Virus record (IMG/VR): IMGVR_UViG_3300033153_002282
Location: 1-22,826 of that record
DNA length: 22,826 bases
From: a virus
Reading direction: 5' to 3' (one strand)
The notes under the pieces are model-generated. The model saw only the letters and a program-made list of their open reading frames with translations. It made no database searches and was not told the origin of the DNA. Both the position numbers and the translations under genes were made by a program. Positions 1-6,793 of this stretch are shown in pieces. Numbering within the stretch: the first letter of the stretch is position 1; each line of letters opens with the position of its first letter.

Positions 1-159
1 CTCGTAGGCGCACGGGCTGAACGTGGGCTGAAAGGTAAGCGTATCAAGGAATTCATGGATTCCCTGCGCGGTGCAGGTGCAATCAAAGACAAGAGTTTCC
101 AGAAACTGGGCGTCTCGAAAGTCCCGGTCACAATAGAACAAGGAGAAGGTGATGAGTGA
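1..159 (+). CDS. C-terminal end of an unrecognised phage protein (partial)
   Basis: The frame is open from the first base and ends at TGA 157-159, so only the last 52 residues are present. The visible part is basic at first (ERGLKGKRIKEFMDSL) and ends in an acidic tail (EQGEGDE). I do not recognise the family. Its stop overlaps the start of the next gene by 8 bases, and the ERF recombinase gene follows one gene later, so it probably belongs to the same recombination or replication operon. A single-strand DNA binding or nuclease-related role would fit the neighbourhood, but nothing in the fragment shows it. Confidence 0.6.
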   Translation, partial: LVGARAERGLKGKRIKEFMDSLRGAGAIKDKSFQKLGVSKVPVTIEQGEGDE

Positions 160-502
160 GACAATGACGTGTGCAGAAGGCAAACAAGACGATTGGGCCA
201 AATGGGTTGAAAGCGCCCAAGACGATTACGGTCACCAGTGCGTTATGGTAGCCGTTGTCGTTGGCGAAGCGCTCGATGAGGGTCTTTCGCCCAAAGATGC
301 AGCAGACAAGATGTACGGCTATGGTTTGACCGGCTTTATGGCTGGCGCCGTCGCCAAGATGGTAAGCCAGTGTCATGTGCGCGGCGATGAATTCCGCCGC
401 TGGTGGAACGTCAAAACGCAAATCAATAAGGAAGGCGAGAAGGCAAACGAGAAAGGCGGAGTTTTGAATCCTGCCATCCTCACAGCGAAAGAAGGAGAAT
501 GA
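152..502 (+). CDS. conserved phage protein of unknown function
   Basis: This encodes 116 residues. I chose ATG 152 over the GTG at 149 because AGGAG at 141-145 then has a normal 6-base spacing. The protein has a mixed helical middle (EALDEGLSPKDAADKM), then a small-residue segment (GLTGFMAGAVAKMV) followed by a CHVRGDEFRRWWN motif, and ends in a basic stretch and GGVLNPAIL. From memory, the RG-EFR-WWN and NPA-L pattern recurs in small phage proteins of unassigned role near recombination genes; this is not checked. It starts inside the stop region of the upstream gene and ends one base before the ERF gene, so it is part of the same transcript. No catalytic motif is visible. Confidence 0.75.
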   Translation: MSETMTCAEGKQDDWAKWVESAQDDYGHQCVMVAVVVGEALDEGLSPKDAADKMYGYGLTGFMAGAVAKMVSQCHVRGDEFRRWWNVKTQINKEGEKANEKGGVLNPAILTAKEGE

Positions 503-503
503 A

Positions 504-1433
504 ATGTCCGTTCCATTGATATACGCCAAGATGCACGCAATTATGCAAGGCATCAAGGGCGTATCGAAGAGCCAACATGCGCCAATGGGGTATGACTTCA
601 GGGGCATCGACGATGCCTACGATGCGGCACAGCCCCAGTTTGTTGAGCATGGCGTGATCTGTATGCCGGAAACGCTCAAGATCACACGCGAAACCATCCC
701 CAGCGCCGAGGACAGAAAACTTCGCATCTGGACTATTGTTGAGGTCGCCTACAACTTTTACTGTGTCGAGGACGGCAGTAGCGTCCGTGCTGTTGTCGCC
801 GGTGAGGGCATGGACTACGGTGGCGACAAGGCCACCCCATGTGCCATGTCAACTGCGTACAAGACAATGATGTGGCAAACATTTTGTATTCGTGTGCAGG
901 GGCAGTCTTACGATACCGAGACACGAAACGACGCACCCAGCTTGCCAGCTGGCCGAACGAGCGTCGCAAGGCCACCCCCGCCGAGAACGCCAACCCCGCA
1001 AAGAGCGCCAGCCCCGGCAGCCGCAATACCGCAGGGCGGCAGCCACGTCTGCCCTAAATGTGGTGGGGAGATGTGGGACAACTCTGCCGAACGCAAGCAA
1101 GACCAACAAGACATTGCAAACGGCACCAGAACAAAGAAGGCCCGGCCAGCCTATAGTTGCAAAGACAAGGATTGCGGCGGCATCATCTGGTCAAGCAGCG
1201 ACGCTACAAAGCCACCGCCGCCACCGCCACAGCCGGCAGGCCCAGCGGAAACGGCTATCAATGAGATGGACATGATCGCTGACATCCAAGATGGGATTGA
1301 CACGGATGCAATCCGGGCATCGAGCATCAAGGCTATCTGCGCCAGCGTCGGGATACCAGATCATACGAAATGGGCCGAAGGAACATACGAGCAGATCAAG
1401 GCGTTGCACGCCCGGACAGTTGGAATAATGTAA
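504..1433 (+). CDS. erf: ERF-family single-strand annealing recombinase with zinc ribbon
   Basis: This encodes 309 residues. ERF proteins anneal complementary single strands and help phage genomes recombine or circularise. The ERF core lies in residues 1-135: an N-terminal helix, a YDFRGIDDAYDAAQPQFVEHG segment at about 30-50, and the family signature GEGMDYGGDKATPCAMSTAYK at about 100-120 followed by a hydrophobic F-I strand. Residues 150-178 are a proline and alanine rich linker. Residues 181-229 carry two cysteine pairs (C183, C186, C219, C224) that look like a zinc ribbon. A second proline run at 237-245 leads to a helical tail. AAGGAG at 492-497 supports ATG 504. The RusA gene downstream fits a recombination module. 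The ERF assignment is firm; the zinc ribbon is inferred from cysteine spacing. Confidence 0.88.
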   Translation: MSVPLIYAKMHAIMQGIKGVSKSQHAPMGYDFRGIDDAYDAAQPQFVEHGVICMPETLKITRETIPSAEDRKLRIWTIVEVAYNFYCVEDGSSVRAVVAGEGMDYGGDKATPCAMSTAYKTMMWQTFCIRVQGQSYDTETRNDAPSLPAGRTSVARPPPPRTPTPQRAPAPAAAIPQGGSHVCPKCGGEMWDNSAERKQDQQDIANGTRTKKARPAYSCKDKDCGGIIWSSSDATKPPPPPPQPAGPAETAINEMDMIADIQDGIDTDAIRASSIKAICASVGIPDHTKWAEGTYEQIKALHARTVGIM

Positions 1434-1459
1434 TAAAACCATAGCGCGAGGAGACGGGC

Positions 1460-1876
1460 ATGGCAAAGACGACAGAGCCGGAGAACGGGAAGCCAGCAAA
1501 GGGCAACGCAGCAGAGGCCAAAGCGGAGAAGGAGCGCAGATTCCAAGTTCTCCAGCGTTTCGCTAACCGCGAGACGTATGAGAATCGAGTCGTGCCAGAT
1601 GTTGCATGGCTTGTCAGGATGGTCGAGGAGCTCAAGGCGAAGGTCGCCAAGCAGATGGACATCAACAAAGAACTCCGGAAAGACTTGCTCCATCTTAGGA
1701 GGATGCTTACGCGCCAACGTGATCTCGGGAAGGAAGCTGAAGCAGAACTCACCCGCCTCAAGAAACTTGTCTTCGGGAAGGCATTTATCAAAAAAGTAAT
1801 GTTAAAATCAAACTTCGCGCCGGGTGTTTTATCTCTCCAGAAAGCCATCGAGGAAGCATTGGAGAAGGAGACATGA
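1460..1876 (+). CDS. coiled-coil phage protein, first member of a paralogous pair
   Basis: This encodes 138 residues starting at ATG 1460 behind a GAGGAGACGGGC ribosome binding region. The first 30 residues are lysine, glutamate and alanine rich and probably disordered. The middle (about 50-110) is strongly heptad-like, with VRMVEELKAKV and EAEAELTRLKKL. The C-terminal 40 residues carry LKKLVFGK, then GVLSLQKAIEEALEK, which recurs in the next protein. I do not recognise a function. The coiled coil suggests oligomerisation or a structural or adaptor role. Confidence 0.75.
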   Translation: MAKTTEPENGKPAKGNAAEAKAEKERRFQVLQRFANRETYENRVVPDVAWLVRMVEELKAKVAKQMDINKELRKDLLHLRRMLTRQRDLGKEAEAELTRLKKLVFGKAFIKKVMLKSNFAPGVLSLQKAIEEALEKET

Positions 1877-2199
1877 ACGAGAAAGATAGGAAACTTAGGC
1901 GCGGAGCATACGACGCTGGATACACCGCTGCAAAAGCGTGGTATCAGGGGTCGGCGATGCGCGAGAGACTGGAAGCGAAAGAAGAAGAACTCGCCAACCT
2001 CAAGGAGCTTGTCTTCGGGGATGAGGTGAGGGAGAAGATCGTGGATCGGTATGAGAAGCAAGCGACTACCGTGACATTACTGTATATTCGGGCCGGAGTG
2101 TTGGACTTCCAGCAGGCAATCAAGGAAGCGATGGAGAAGCCAATTCCCCACAGCAAATCACAAGAGCGGAGATTCAAAGCACAGGAGAAGAAGCCATGA
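1873..2199 (+). CDS. small helical phage protein, second member of the paralogous pair
   Basis: This encodes 108 residues. ATG 1873 overlaps the upstream TGA (ATGA), with GGAGAAGGAG in front. Residues 30-90 contain ELANLKELVFG and then GVLDFQQAIKEAMEK, matching the end of the upstream protein in order and spacing apart from an extra stretch between the two motifs. The C-terminus is basic (KSQERRFKAQEKKP). The N-terminus (MNEKDRKLRRGAYDAGY) is unlike the upstream protein. The function is unknown. The pair looks like a duplication followed by divergence of the N-terminal part. Confidence 0.75.
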   Translation: MNEKDRKLRRGAYDAGYTAAKAWYQGSAMRERLEAKEEELANLKELVFGDEVREKIVDRYEKQATTVTLLYIRAGVLDFQQAIKEAMEKPIPHSKSQERRFKAQEKKP

Positions 2200-2333
2200 C
2201 AGACAGGGAGAGGCTAGCAATCAAGGCAAGGAAAGTAATAGCTATCATTCAGAAGCAAGCCCACAGCACTGCGGCCTGGACTAAAAATATCCCGTTCCCA
2301 CACAATATATATAGGGGGGTATGGCCGAAATGA
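2196..2333 (+). CDS. small basic phage protein, 45 residues
   Basis: The frame runs from ATG 2196 to TGA 2331-2333. ATG overlaps the previous stop (ATGA), and AGGAGAAG at 2183-2190 is well placed. The protein starts MTDRERLAIKARK, is basic and helical at first, and ends in aromatic and proline residues. Its first eight codons resemble those of the genes at 2330 and 2599. It has no recognisable domain. Support comes from the ribosome binding site, both ATGA overlaps and the shared leader, so I consider it real despite its size. Confidence 0.6.
   Translation: MTDRERLAIKARKVIAIIQKQAHSTAAWTKNIPFPHNIYRGVWPK
2293..2319 (+). promoter_or_regulatory. possible phage RNA polymerase promoter (weak)
   Basis: The AT-only run AATATATATA is followed directly by a run of six G (2314-2319). 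TATAGGG is the shape of T7-class initiation regions, and this is the most AT-rich spot in the early block. It lies inside the coding frame of the 45-residue protein, no second convincing copy was found elsewhere, and the G run may simply serve as the ribosome binding site of the gene at 2330. Confidence 0.2.
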
Positions 2334-2602
2334 CAGACCAAGAGAAGCTAACATTGCCTATGCAGCGGCATAGCAATTGTCCTGATACCCAGTGCAGGAC
2401 GTGCCTTGATGATATTAGTGCGCTTGGGGATTTCTTGCATCAAGAAACCAAGTTGTCGCGCCGGAGCATAGACATTCTGGGTCATTACAGAACATGGCTT
2501 GATCGCAACAAAATCCCAGCAGAAACGGAGCATGGATGGCCTACGGTAAATGTGTTCTCTGCGGCCAATGTCAATGCCTACCTATCGGAGTGGAAAGAAT
2601 GA
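2330..2602 (+). CDS. hypothetical phage protein
   Basis: This encodes 90 residues. I chose ATG 2330 over the in-frame ATG at 2321 for three reasons: it makes the same ATGA overlap as the neighbours, it places the G run at 2314-2319 at a 10-base spacing where 2321 would leave only one base, and it yields the MTDxEKL leader shared with the genes at 2196 and 2599. The protein has an early cysteine group (NCPDTQCRTC at about 15-24) and then helical, tryptophan-containing segments ending LSEWKE. The early cysteines could bind a metal, but no partner pair is obvious. The function is unknown. Confidence 0.65.
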   Translation: MTDQEKLTLPMQRHSNCPDTQCRTCLDDISALGDFLHQETKLSRRSIDILGHYRTWLDRNKIPAETEHGWPTVNVFSAANVNAYLSEWKE

Positions 2603-2955
2603 CAAACACAGAGAAGCTAGCCGCGCTGATTGGGGAGGAGGGGCATGAGACTGTATTGTTGCGCTATGATTACGCACCCTGCGAAGAACATGAAGAAAAG
2701 TGGCCCCTAACCCCCTACGAGCTAATCGAGATCGCGGAGGGGCGGTGGAAGGTGAAAGGTTATGCTATACGAACACATTCTTTCATCAGTCAATCGAGGG
2801 AAGTGGCAACATGCGAATATTGCTTGGGGGGTGATGATGGTTATATTCCACTTGAAGTTAGCGATATTTATGGTGAGGGTAAAACAGAACAAGAAGCCCG
2901 CATGAAGTGCGCTATCAAGGCGATGGAGAGGCTTGCAAGAGAAAAGGAGAAATGA
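2599..2955 (+). CDS. hypothetical phage protein with shared N-terminal leader
   Basis: This encodes 118 residues. ATG 2599 overlaps the previous stop (ATGA). The frame extends further upstream to 2536, but that part lies within the preceding gene and has no ribosome binding site. The protein begins MTNTEKLAALIGEE. The middle has W-KVKGYAIRTHSF followed by CEYCLGG, and the C-terminal helix EQEARMKCAIKAMERLA resembles the end of small phage proteins with a phage-ABA-sandwich-like layout. That comparison is tentative. No enzymatic motif is visible. Confidence 0.7.
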   Translation: MTNTEKLAALIGEEGHETVLLRYDYAPCEEHEEKWPLTPYELIEIAEGRWKVKGYAIRTHSFISQSREVATCEYCLGGDDGYIPLEVSDIYGEGKTEQEARMKCAIKAMERLAREKEK

Positions 2956-3209
2956 TGGCTGTACAAACCTATGTGGCATTTATCTTGAAATGTTTAGACT
3001 GCGGCTTAGAGGTGGAAGTAGGCCCAACCCACAAATTCGTAGGGGCTGATTCGGGTGAACCACGTCGAGCATACTTCCATCCACAGGCCAACGAAGGTGA
3101 TAACGCTGTTGGAATAAGCAGTGGTACTGGGAGTACATTCCGATGTATACAGTGCCACGCTCTAAGGTGGGCAGAAGCAAAAAAGGCTAGAGGAGGAGAA
3201 AGAGAATGA
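2955..3209 (+). CDS. small zinc-ribbon-like protein
   Basis: This encodes 84 residues. Two in-frame ATGs lie at 2952 and 2955. I take 2955 because AGGAGA at 2945-2950 is too close to 2952. Near the N-terminus is LKCLDCG and near the C-terminus RCIQCHALRW, two CxxC pairs that would form a zinc ribbon around a region rich in polar and glycine residues. Such single-ribbon proteins often bind nucleic acid or act as small adaptors, but the target here is unknown. It sits in the unbroken early operon. Confidence 0.65.
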   Translation: MAVQTYVAFILKCLDCGLEVEVGPTHKFVGADSGEPRRAYFHPQANEGDNAVGISSGTGSTFRCIQCHALRWAEAKKARGGERE

Positions 3210-3367
3210 GTAATGACCATGTGCATCCTATCTTTAGGGGGCTGATAAATTCGATTGCTCCCAAGCAACAGCACGATGAACAGGCGCAAGTAATTGCTCG
3301 CGAACTCACAGAAGAGCCTCTTGCGCAGTTCCGGCGAGAGCTGAAGGAGGAGAAGGATGCTAACTGA
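3206..3367 (+). CDS. small hypothetical protein, 53 residues
   Basis: The frame runs from ATG 3206 to TGA 3365-3367. It overlaps the upstream stop (ATGA) and has a very strong AGGAGGAGAAAGAG leader. The sequence begins MSNDHVHPIFRGLINSIAP and ends in a charged helix (AQFRRELKEEKDAN). The next gene starts inside it at 3357, and the charged tail is partly dictated by that gene's AGGAGGAGAAGG ribosome binding site. The function is unknown. Confidence 0.6.
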   Translation: MSNDHVHPIFRGLINSIAPKQQHDEQAQVIARELTEEPLAQFRRELKEEKDAN

Positions 3368-3761
3368 CCTGATACAAGAGCGCCACCTCAAGTGGCTTGG
3401 GGTTGTGGAGTGGAAAGATTCATCCTGCGAACCCATACGGCTAACAAAGGCAGAAAGTCCTTCCTCCTTTTGCATCGCATCATTTGCAACGGAAGTTATG
3501 TACGGCGATGAGAATAGGTGGGAGTTCTTCAGGTGGATTGACAACCACACAGCCTCTTGCATCCTCGAACACGCCTTCAGGGTGAAGCTAGAAGTAGAAG
3601 AGTTGACTATAGAACTCGCGGGGGACGGTCTTGGAACATCGGGCTATGCAGTCCAAAGCATCCACGAGCCATGTTCTCCTGTCGTGCAATATGAAACATA
3701 CGAGGAAGCTCTGATCGCCGCCGTCGATGTGCGGATGAAAGCGGAAGCCGATGAAACATAG
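3357..3761 (+). CDS. hypothetical phage protein
   Basis: This encodes 134 residues from ATG 3357, directly behind AGGAGGAGAAGG. The N-terminal half has alternating hydrophobic strands. The C-terminal quarter has GYAVQSIHEPCSPVVQYETYEEALIAAV, a strand-turn-helix pattern seen in small alpha/beta sandwich phage proteins. I do not recognise a named family. A short gap (3762-3775) separates it from the replication initiator. Confidence 0.7.
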   Translation: MLTDLIQERHLKWLGVVEWKDSSCEPIRLTKAESPSSFCIASFATEVMYGDENRWEFFRWIDNHTASCILEHAFRVKLEVEELTIELAGDGLGTSGYAVQSIHEPCSPVVQYETYEEALIAAVDVRMKAEADET

Positions 3762-3775
3762 ACCGGAGATAATTC

Positions 3776-4471
3776 ATGTATGCTAAGGTATTCGCGCAAG
3801 TTCTGGACTCGTCCTTGGCCGAAGATTACGAGGCCCGTCACGTCTTTATCGACCTGCTACTCTTGGCCGACCAAGACGGCATAGTTGACATGACACACGA
3901 TGCTATTGCGCGCAGAACAAACGCGCCGCGTGACGTTATCGTGTCCGCTATCAAGAAACTGTCGGCCCCTGACCCTGAGAGCCGGACACCGGACGCAGAT
4001 GGCCGGCGGATTGTCCTTCTCGACGCGCACAGGGATTGGGGTTGGCGGATTGTCAATTACAGTGTTTTCCGCGACATCAGGAACCGAGAGGATCGCAAGG
4101 CATACATGCGAGGATACATGCGCCAACGCAGGAGCGAAGAGCCTGTCGGAGAAGTCGCGGCAGCAGAAGAAGAATCCGCTATCTCATCTGCCGACATGAA
4201 ATCCCTTGACAAACTCGCCACAAGAGTCTACGGACAGACCCCAACGGGCAACCTGATGGAAGCCCTGGAGAATTACGACTTCGCCTGGGTCAAGACAGCC
4301 ATGCTCAAAACCGAGGCGGCGGGGAAGAGGAAGTGGGCATACACCAAGGCGATACTTGTGTCATGGGCCAAGCAAAAGCACATGGACAGGTCGGTGGGCG
4401 ATGGCCCACAGTCGCCGGAGGAAAAGGCGGAGCAGGAAGCATACGATAATATCGGAAAGGGCGATGAATGA
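3776..4471 (+). CDS. replication initiator, O/DnaD-like winged-helix protein
   Basis: This encodes 231 residues from ATG 3776 with CGGAG at 3764-3768. Residues about 20-100 form a helix-turn-helix of the kind used by phage replication proteins: YEARHVFIDLLLLADQDGIVD, then HDAIARRTNAPRDVIVSAIKKL, then a beta-wing ending in WGWRIVNYSVFRD. A basic linker follows (RKAYMRGYMRQRR, 108-119). The C-terminal part (about 145-200) ends in KWAYTKAILVSWAKQ, which matches the closing helix of DnaD-type domains. In other phages such proteins bind the origin and recruit a helicase loader. The gene directly downstream is a candidate partner. The family call is good; the origin-binding role is inferred. Confidence 0.75.
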   Translation: MYAKVFAQVLDSSLAEDYEARHVFIDLLLLADQDGIVDMTHDAIARRTNAPRDVIVSAIKKLSAPDPESRTPDADGRRIVLLDAHRDWGWRIVNYSVFRDIRNREDRKAYMRGYMRQRRSEEPVGEVAAAEEESAISSADMKSLDKLATRVYGQTPTGNLMEALENYDFAWVKTAMLKTEAAGKRKWAYTKAILVSWAKQKHMDRSVGDGPQSPEEKAEQEAYDNIGKGDE

Positions 4472-5073
4472 TTGAAGCGATGTTCTACATCATCTGGAAG
4501 GGCTCCATCAGCAAGCGATGGCGCACACTCGGCGAGGACATGGCAAAGATCGCGTGGCGCCAGCGACACAGCGAACTCAGTTCGATTTCAGACGCGGACT
4601 GCAAGAACGCCTGTGAAAAGCTGGTGATGGAGCCGGACATCAAGTACGCCCCGGCGCTGGGCAGTGTCGTCAAACGCATTGTCCACGAGAGCCAGCCGAA
4701 GGCCAAGAATCCGTTCGAGAATGAAGACGAAAGTTACACGCGACCAACGCCGGAGTTCAAAAAACTCATGCTGGTCGCTCGTCGTGTTGCGACTGGCAAC
4801 AACCTTGCACGCAAATTGCAGATGTATGAGATGCTTCCCGGTATTTGGCAGGAGCATGGCGTTACTGTATCGCAGGACGAACATCTGTATCTCGCCAATT
4901 TGTGCGCTGTAACAAAGAGAAGTCTGGAGCAATGGAAAGCCGATGCGCCGGTGCGCAAGGCAGCGAAAGAACACGAGAAAAAGCTGACGCACGCGGAACG
5001 AATAGCCCTAGCACGCAAGCGCAGGGCGGAGAGACAGACGGTTGGCAATGCACTTGGGAGGGTGTTGAAGTGA
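4468..5073 (+). CDS. possible helicase-loader (P-like) replication protein
   Basis: This encodes 201 residues from ATG 4468, overlapping the initiator stop (ATGA). The first 80 residues resemble the layout of lambda P-like loaders: a short hydrophobic opening, then ISKRWRTLGEDMAKIAWRQRHSEL, an inner helix of the form CEKLVMEP, and YAPALGSVVKRI, comparable to the P-like W-PSL-EF segment. Residues 130-200 are helical and very basic (AERIALARKRRAERQ). No Walker motif is seen, so this is not an AAA ATPase loader of the DnaC type. The call rests mainly on position and pattern and could be wrong. Confidence 0.4.
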   Translation: MIEAMFYIIWKGSISKRWRTLGEDMAKIAWRQRHSELSSISDADCKNACEKLVMEPDIKYAPALGSVVKRIVHESQPKAKNPFENEDESYTRPTPEFKKLMLVARRVATGNNLARKLQMYEMLPGIWQEHGVTVSQDEHLYLANLCAVTKRSLEQWKADAPVRKAAKEHEKKLTHAERIALARKRRAERQTVGNALGRVLK

Positions 5074-5480
5074 ACAGACTGAAATTCACATTGCCGTATC
5101 CGCCGTCAGTGAACCGCTATTGGCGGCACATCGTTATGGGCGACAAGCCGCGTACAATCATCTCCAGGAAGGGGCGTGAATACCGAGCGACCGTCATTTG
5201 CCAGTTGGCAAATCTCGTAGGCGTACCAGCCGCACACCCTATACGCCTCGGATGCAGAGTATTTCTGCCGGATCGACGGCGCCGGGATATCGACAATATT
5301 CTCAAGGCACTGCTTGACAGTATGCAACACGCTGGTATGTATAAGGACGACAACCAAATCACCGAACTCAATGTCTGGAAGCCCGCCGTAAAAAAACCTG
5401 GCAGTGTAGACATAACGCTTACATGGCCCTGGAAAGAAGTCGGAAGCCCATTTTGGGAAGGAGAAGGAGATGATAGTTAA
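5070..5480 (+). CDS. rusA: RusA-family Holliday junction resolvase
   Basis: This encodes 136 residues, slightly longer than the roughly 120 of E. coli RusA. The start is GTG 5070, overlapping the upstream stop (GTGA), with GGGAGGG at 5056-5062. The N-terminus has the typical FTLPYPPSVNRYWR opening. The acidic metal site is intact: RRRDIDNILKALLD puts aspartates at 73 and 75, and GMYKDDNQI puts D93 and D94 at the third position. RusA is a homodimeric endonuclease that cuts four-way junctions symmetrically. Here it would resolve recombination intermediates made by the ERF protein or debranch DNA before packaging. The C-terminal tail is an acidic, glycine-rich extension. Confidence 0.9.
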   Translation: MNRLKFTLPYPPSVNRYWRHIVMGDKPRTIISRKGREYRATVICQLANLVGVPAAHPIRLGCRVFLPDRRRRDIDNILKALLDSMQHAGMYKDDNQITELNVWKPAVKKPGSVDITLTWPWKEVGSPFWEGEGDDS

Positions 5481-5778
5481 AGTGAAAACGCCGAACGCCA
5501 CGTTTACAGTGGAGGCAAAGGGGCGCGAGAGCTTTATAGAGGATGGTTCCCATGGGGCCATCGAGAAGACAGAAAAAGGCGAACCATCTGTGGCTCTCCG
5601 TGCGTTCCTGTCGGCGGTAGAGGCGAGAGAACTTGCGGCTGTATTGCAAGCGGTTACGGATGCAACATGGTGGGGTACTCCAGTTCTGGTGTCTATCTAT
5701 CCGGAGGAAGGAGGAAAAGATGCCAAGGGAAACTCGGCCGATCAAGACGACACGCAAGCCACGCCTGCGCGAGTATGA
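5470..5778 (+). CDS. hypothetical phage protein
   Basis: This encodes 102 residues. ATG 5470 overlaps the rusA end by 11 bases, and GGAGAAGGAG lies directly upstream. The first 20 residues are beta-like (MIVKVKTPNATFTVEAKG). A middle helix is rich in alanine and leucine (AFLSAVEARELAAVLQAV) and the tail is acidic and polar. The function is unknown. Confidence 0.65.
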   Translation: MIVKVKTPNATFTVEAKGRESFIEDGSHGAIEKTEKGEPSVALRAFLSAVEARELAAVLQAVTDATWWGTPVLVSIYPEEGGKDAKGNSADQDDTQATPARV

Positions 5779-6034
5779 CCCAAAGCCGCCCAGCAGGCAA
5801 GTCTTTCCAGACGTTTCCTACGAGCTTGAATGGAGGGAAAGCATAAGCCGGCTATACGAGATTGCAAAACTGCTTACGTCGCGGCCAGGGTCAGAAATGG
5901 TGAAGCGAGACTTGCGGCGGATGCTCGCGCAGGTATGGTTGCTGATACCAGAGCGCGTTCAACTTGTCGCACGCAGAGACTTGCCGGAAAAGATGCTCTG
6001 CGGGGAAATAGATGATACAGAGGGAGGTGGATGA
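5720..6034 (+). CDS. hypothetical basic phage protein
   Basis: This encodes 104 residues from ATG 5720 behind GAAGGAGGAAAAG. The frame opens earlier at 5633, but that section lacks a ribosome binding site. It overlaps the previous gene by 59 bases, more than is usual in this operon. The N-terminal 25 residues are strongly basic (RPIKTTRKPRLR). The rest is helical (ISRLYEIAKLL, VKRDLRRMLAQVWLL) and the tail is acidic. Nucleic acid binding is possible from the charge alone. Confidence 0.6.
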   Translation: MPRETRPIKTTRKPRLREYDPKPPSRQVFPDVSYELEWRESISRLYEIAKLLTSRPGSEMVKRDLRRMLAQVWLLIPERVQLVARRDLPEKMLCGEIDDTEGGG

Positions 6035-6492
6035 TGGATAAAGAAAGGGTTGTTGGCCTGCTCAATAATGTAATCGGTGGGCTAGCTGGTTTGCGAGAAT
6101 TCAGAGACGAAATCTTTGAAGAAATTAAGGAAGAACTGTACCCAAAAACAAAACCTAAGCCGCTCAAGTTGGAGGCGGGGTGCAGGGTGGAATTTTGGTA
6201 CGCCTCTGGAAGGAAAATGACTGGTACAGTTTTGTCTGTCTCCGACAAAATGGTATGGGTTGATGAGGATAATACTAGCCCCGATACTTGGAATACATGC
6301 CGTCTGACCGTAACCGAAGCGGCCACGCCGGAGGTGGGGGACTATGTGCAGTTGTGCGGAGGTGATGTGGGGGTGATTACAGCTACCACCGGCATGTGGT
6401 ATAGGGTTTTCGTTCCGGGCAAGCCAATGGTCGGCAGCCAGAAACGTAAAGACTTCACCATCCTATACAAGGTGCCGAAGGAGAGAGAATGA
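6034..6492 (+). CDS. hypothetical protein with SH3-like beta segments
   Basis: This encodes 152 residues. ATG 6034 is preferred over ATG 6031 because GGGAGG at 6022-6027 is then spaced by 6. A helical N-terminus (1-45) is followed by a segment reading GCRVEFWYASGRKMTGTVLSVSD and later VGDYVQLCGGDVGVITATTG. Both have the small-barrel pattern of SH3-like folds, where a GxV turn follows a V-F strand. Such repeats often bind nucleic acid or protein. No named family is recognised. Confidence 0.65.
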   Translation: MDKERVVGLLNNVIGGLAGLREFRDEIFEEIKEELYPKTKPKPLKLEAGCRVEFWYASGRKMTGTVLSVSDKMVWVDEDNTSPDTWNTCRLTVTEAATPEVGDYVQLCGGDVGVITATTGMWYRVFVPGKPMVGSQKRKDFTILYKVPKERE

Positions 6493-6593
6493 TGGACAAA
6501 CTAACATTCATACTTGCCGTGCAGGCGTTTACCGACTGCTGCCTGATACTCGCAGTCTGTCTGATTGTGGGCGAGATAAGGAGGGGTAAATGA
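6489..6593 (+). CDS. tiny single-pass membrane protein, 34 residues
   Basis: The frame runs from ATG 6489 (or the adjacent ATG 6492) to TGA 6591-6593, with AAGGAG at 6478-6483. The sequence has a hydrophobic stretch from about residue 5 to 28 (LTFILAVQAF, then CCLILAVCLIVG) and a short positive tail (EIRRGK), so the C-terminus would face the cytoplasm. The start and stop form ATGA overlaps with both neighbours. It may affect the host membrane or be a small accessory protein. It is too short for a family call. Confidence 0.5.
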   Translation: MMDKLTFILAVQAFTDCCLILAVCLIVGEIRRGK

Positions 6594-6793
6594 TAACCCA
6601 CAGGTTCAAGTGCGGCGCAGTCGCCCGATGGAAGAATGTGCCCGACAACCCGCTCTCCATGGGCGGCATCGTCAACTGCTCGAAGTGCATCAGGCAACAG
6701 GCCCATGTCCCCGCCCACTTCTGCCCGGCGCAGGATAGGGAATATGTGCTGCGAGACAAGGACGGAAAGCGGGTAGGAAGGCGGCGTAAGTGA
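6590..6793 (+). CDS. small cysteine-containing basic protein
   Basis: This encodes 67 residues from ATG 6590, overlapping the previous stop (ATGA), with AAGGAGG at 6578-6584. Cysteines lie in FKCGA, VNCSKC and HFCPAQ, which could bind one zinc, and the C-terminus is strongly basic (DKDGKRVGRRRK). It sits just before the methyltransferase and overlaps its GTG start by 4 bases. The function is unknown. Confidence 0.65.
   Translation: MITHRFKCGAVARWKNVPDNPLSMGGIVNCSKCIRQQAHVPAHFCPAQDREYVLRDKDGKRVGRRRK

Noticed and set aside
1396-2061. Minus-strand open frame of 221 codons
   Set aside because: It spans several well-supported + strand genes and encodes a low-complexity Ser, Phe and Arg rich peptide.
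5313-5345. TTGACA with a TATGTA-like box inside rusA
   Set aside because: The -10 box matches at only half the positions and it lies within a coding region of a tightly coupled operon.
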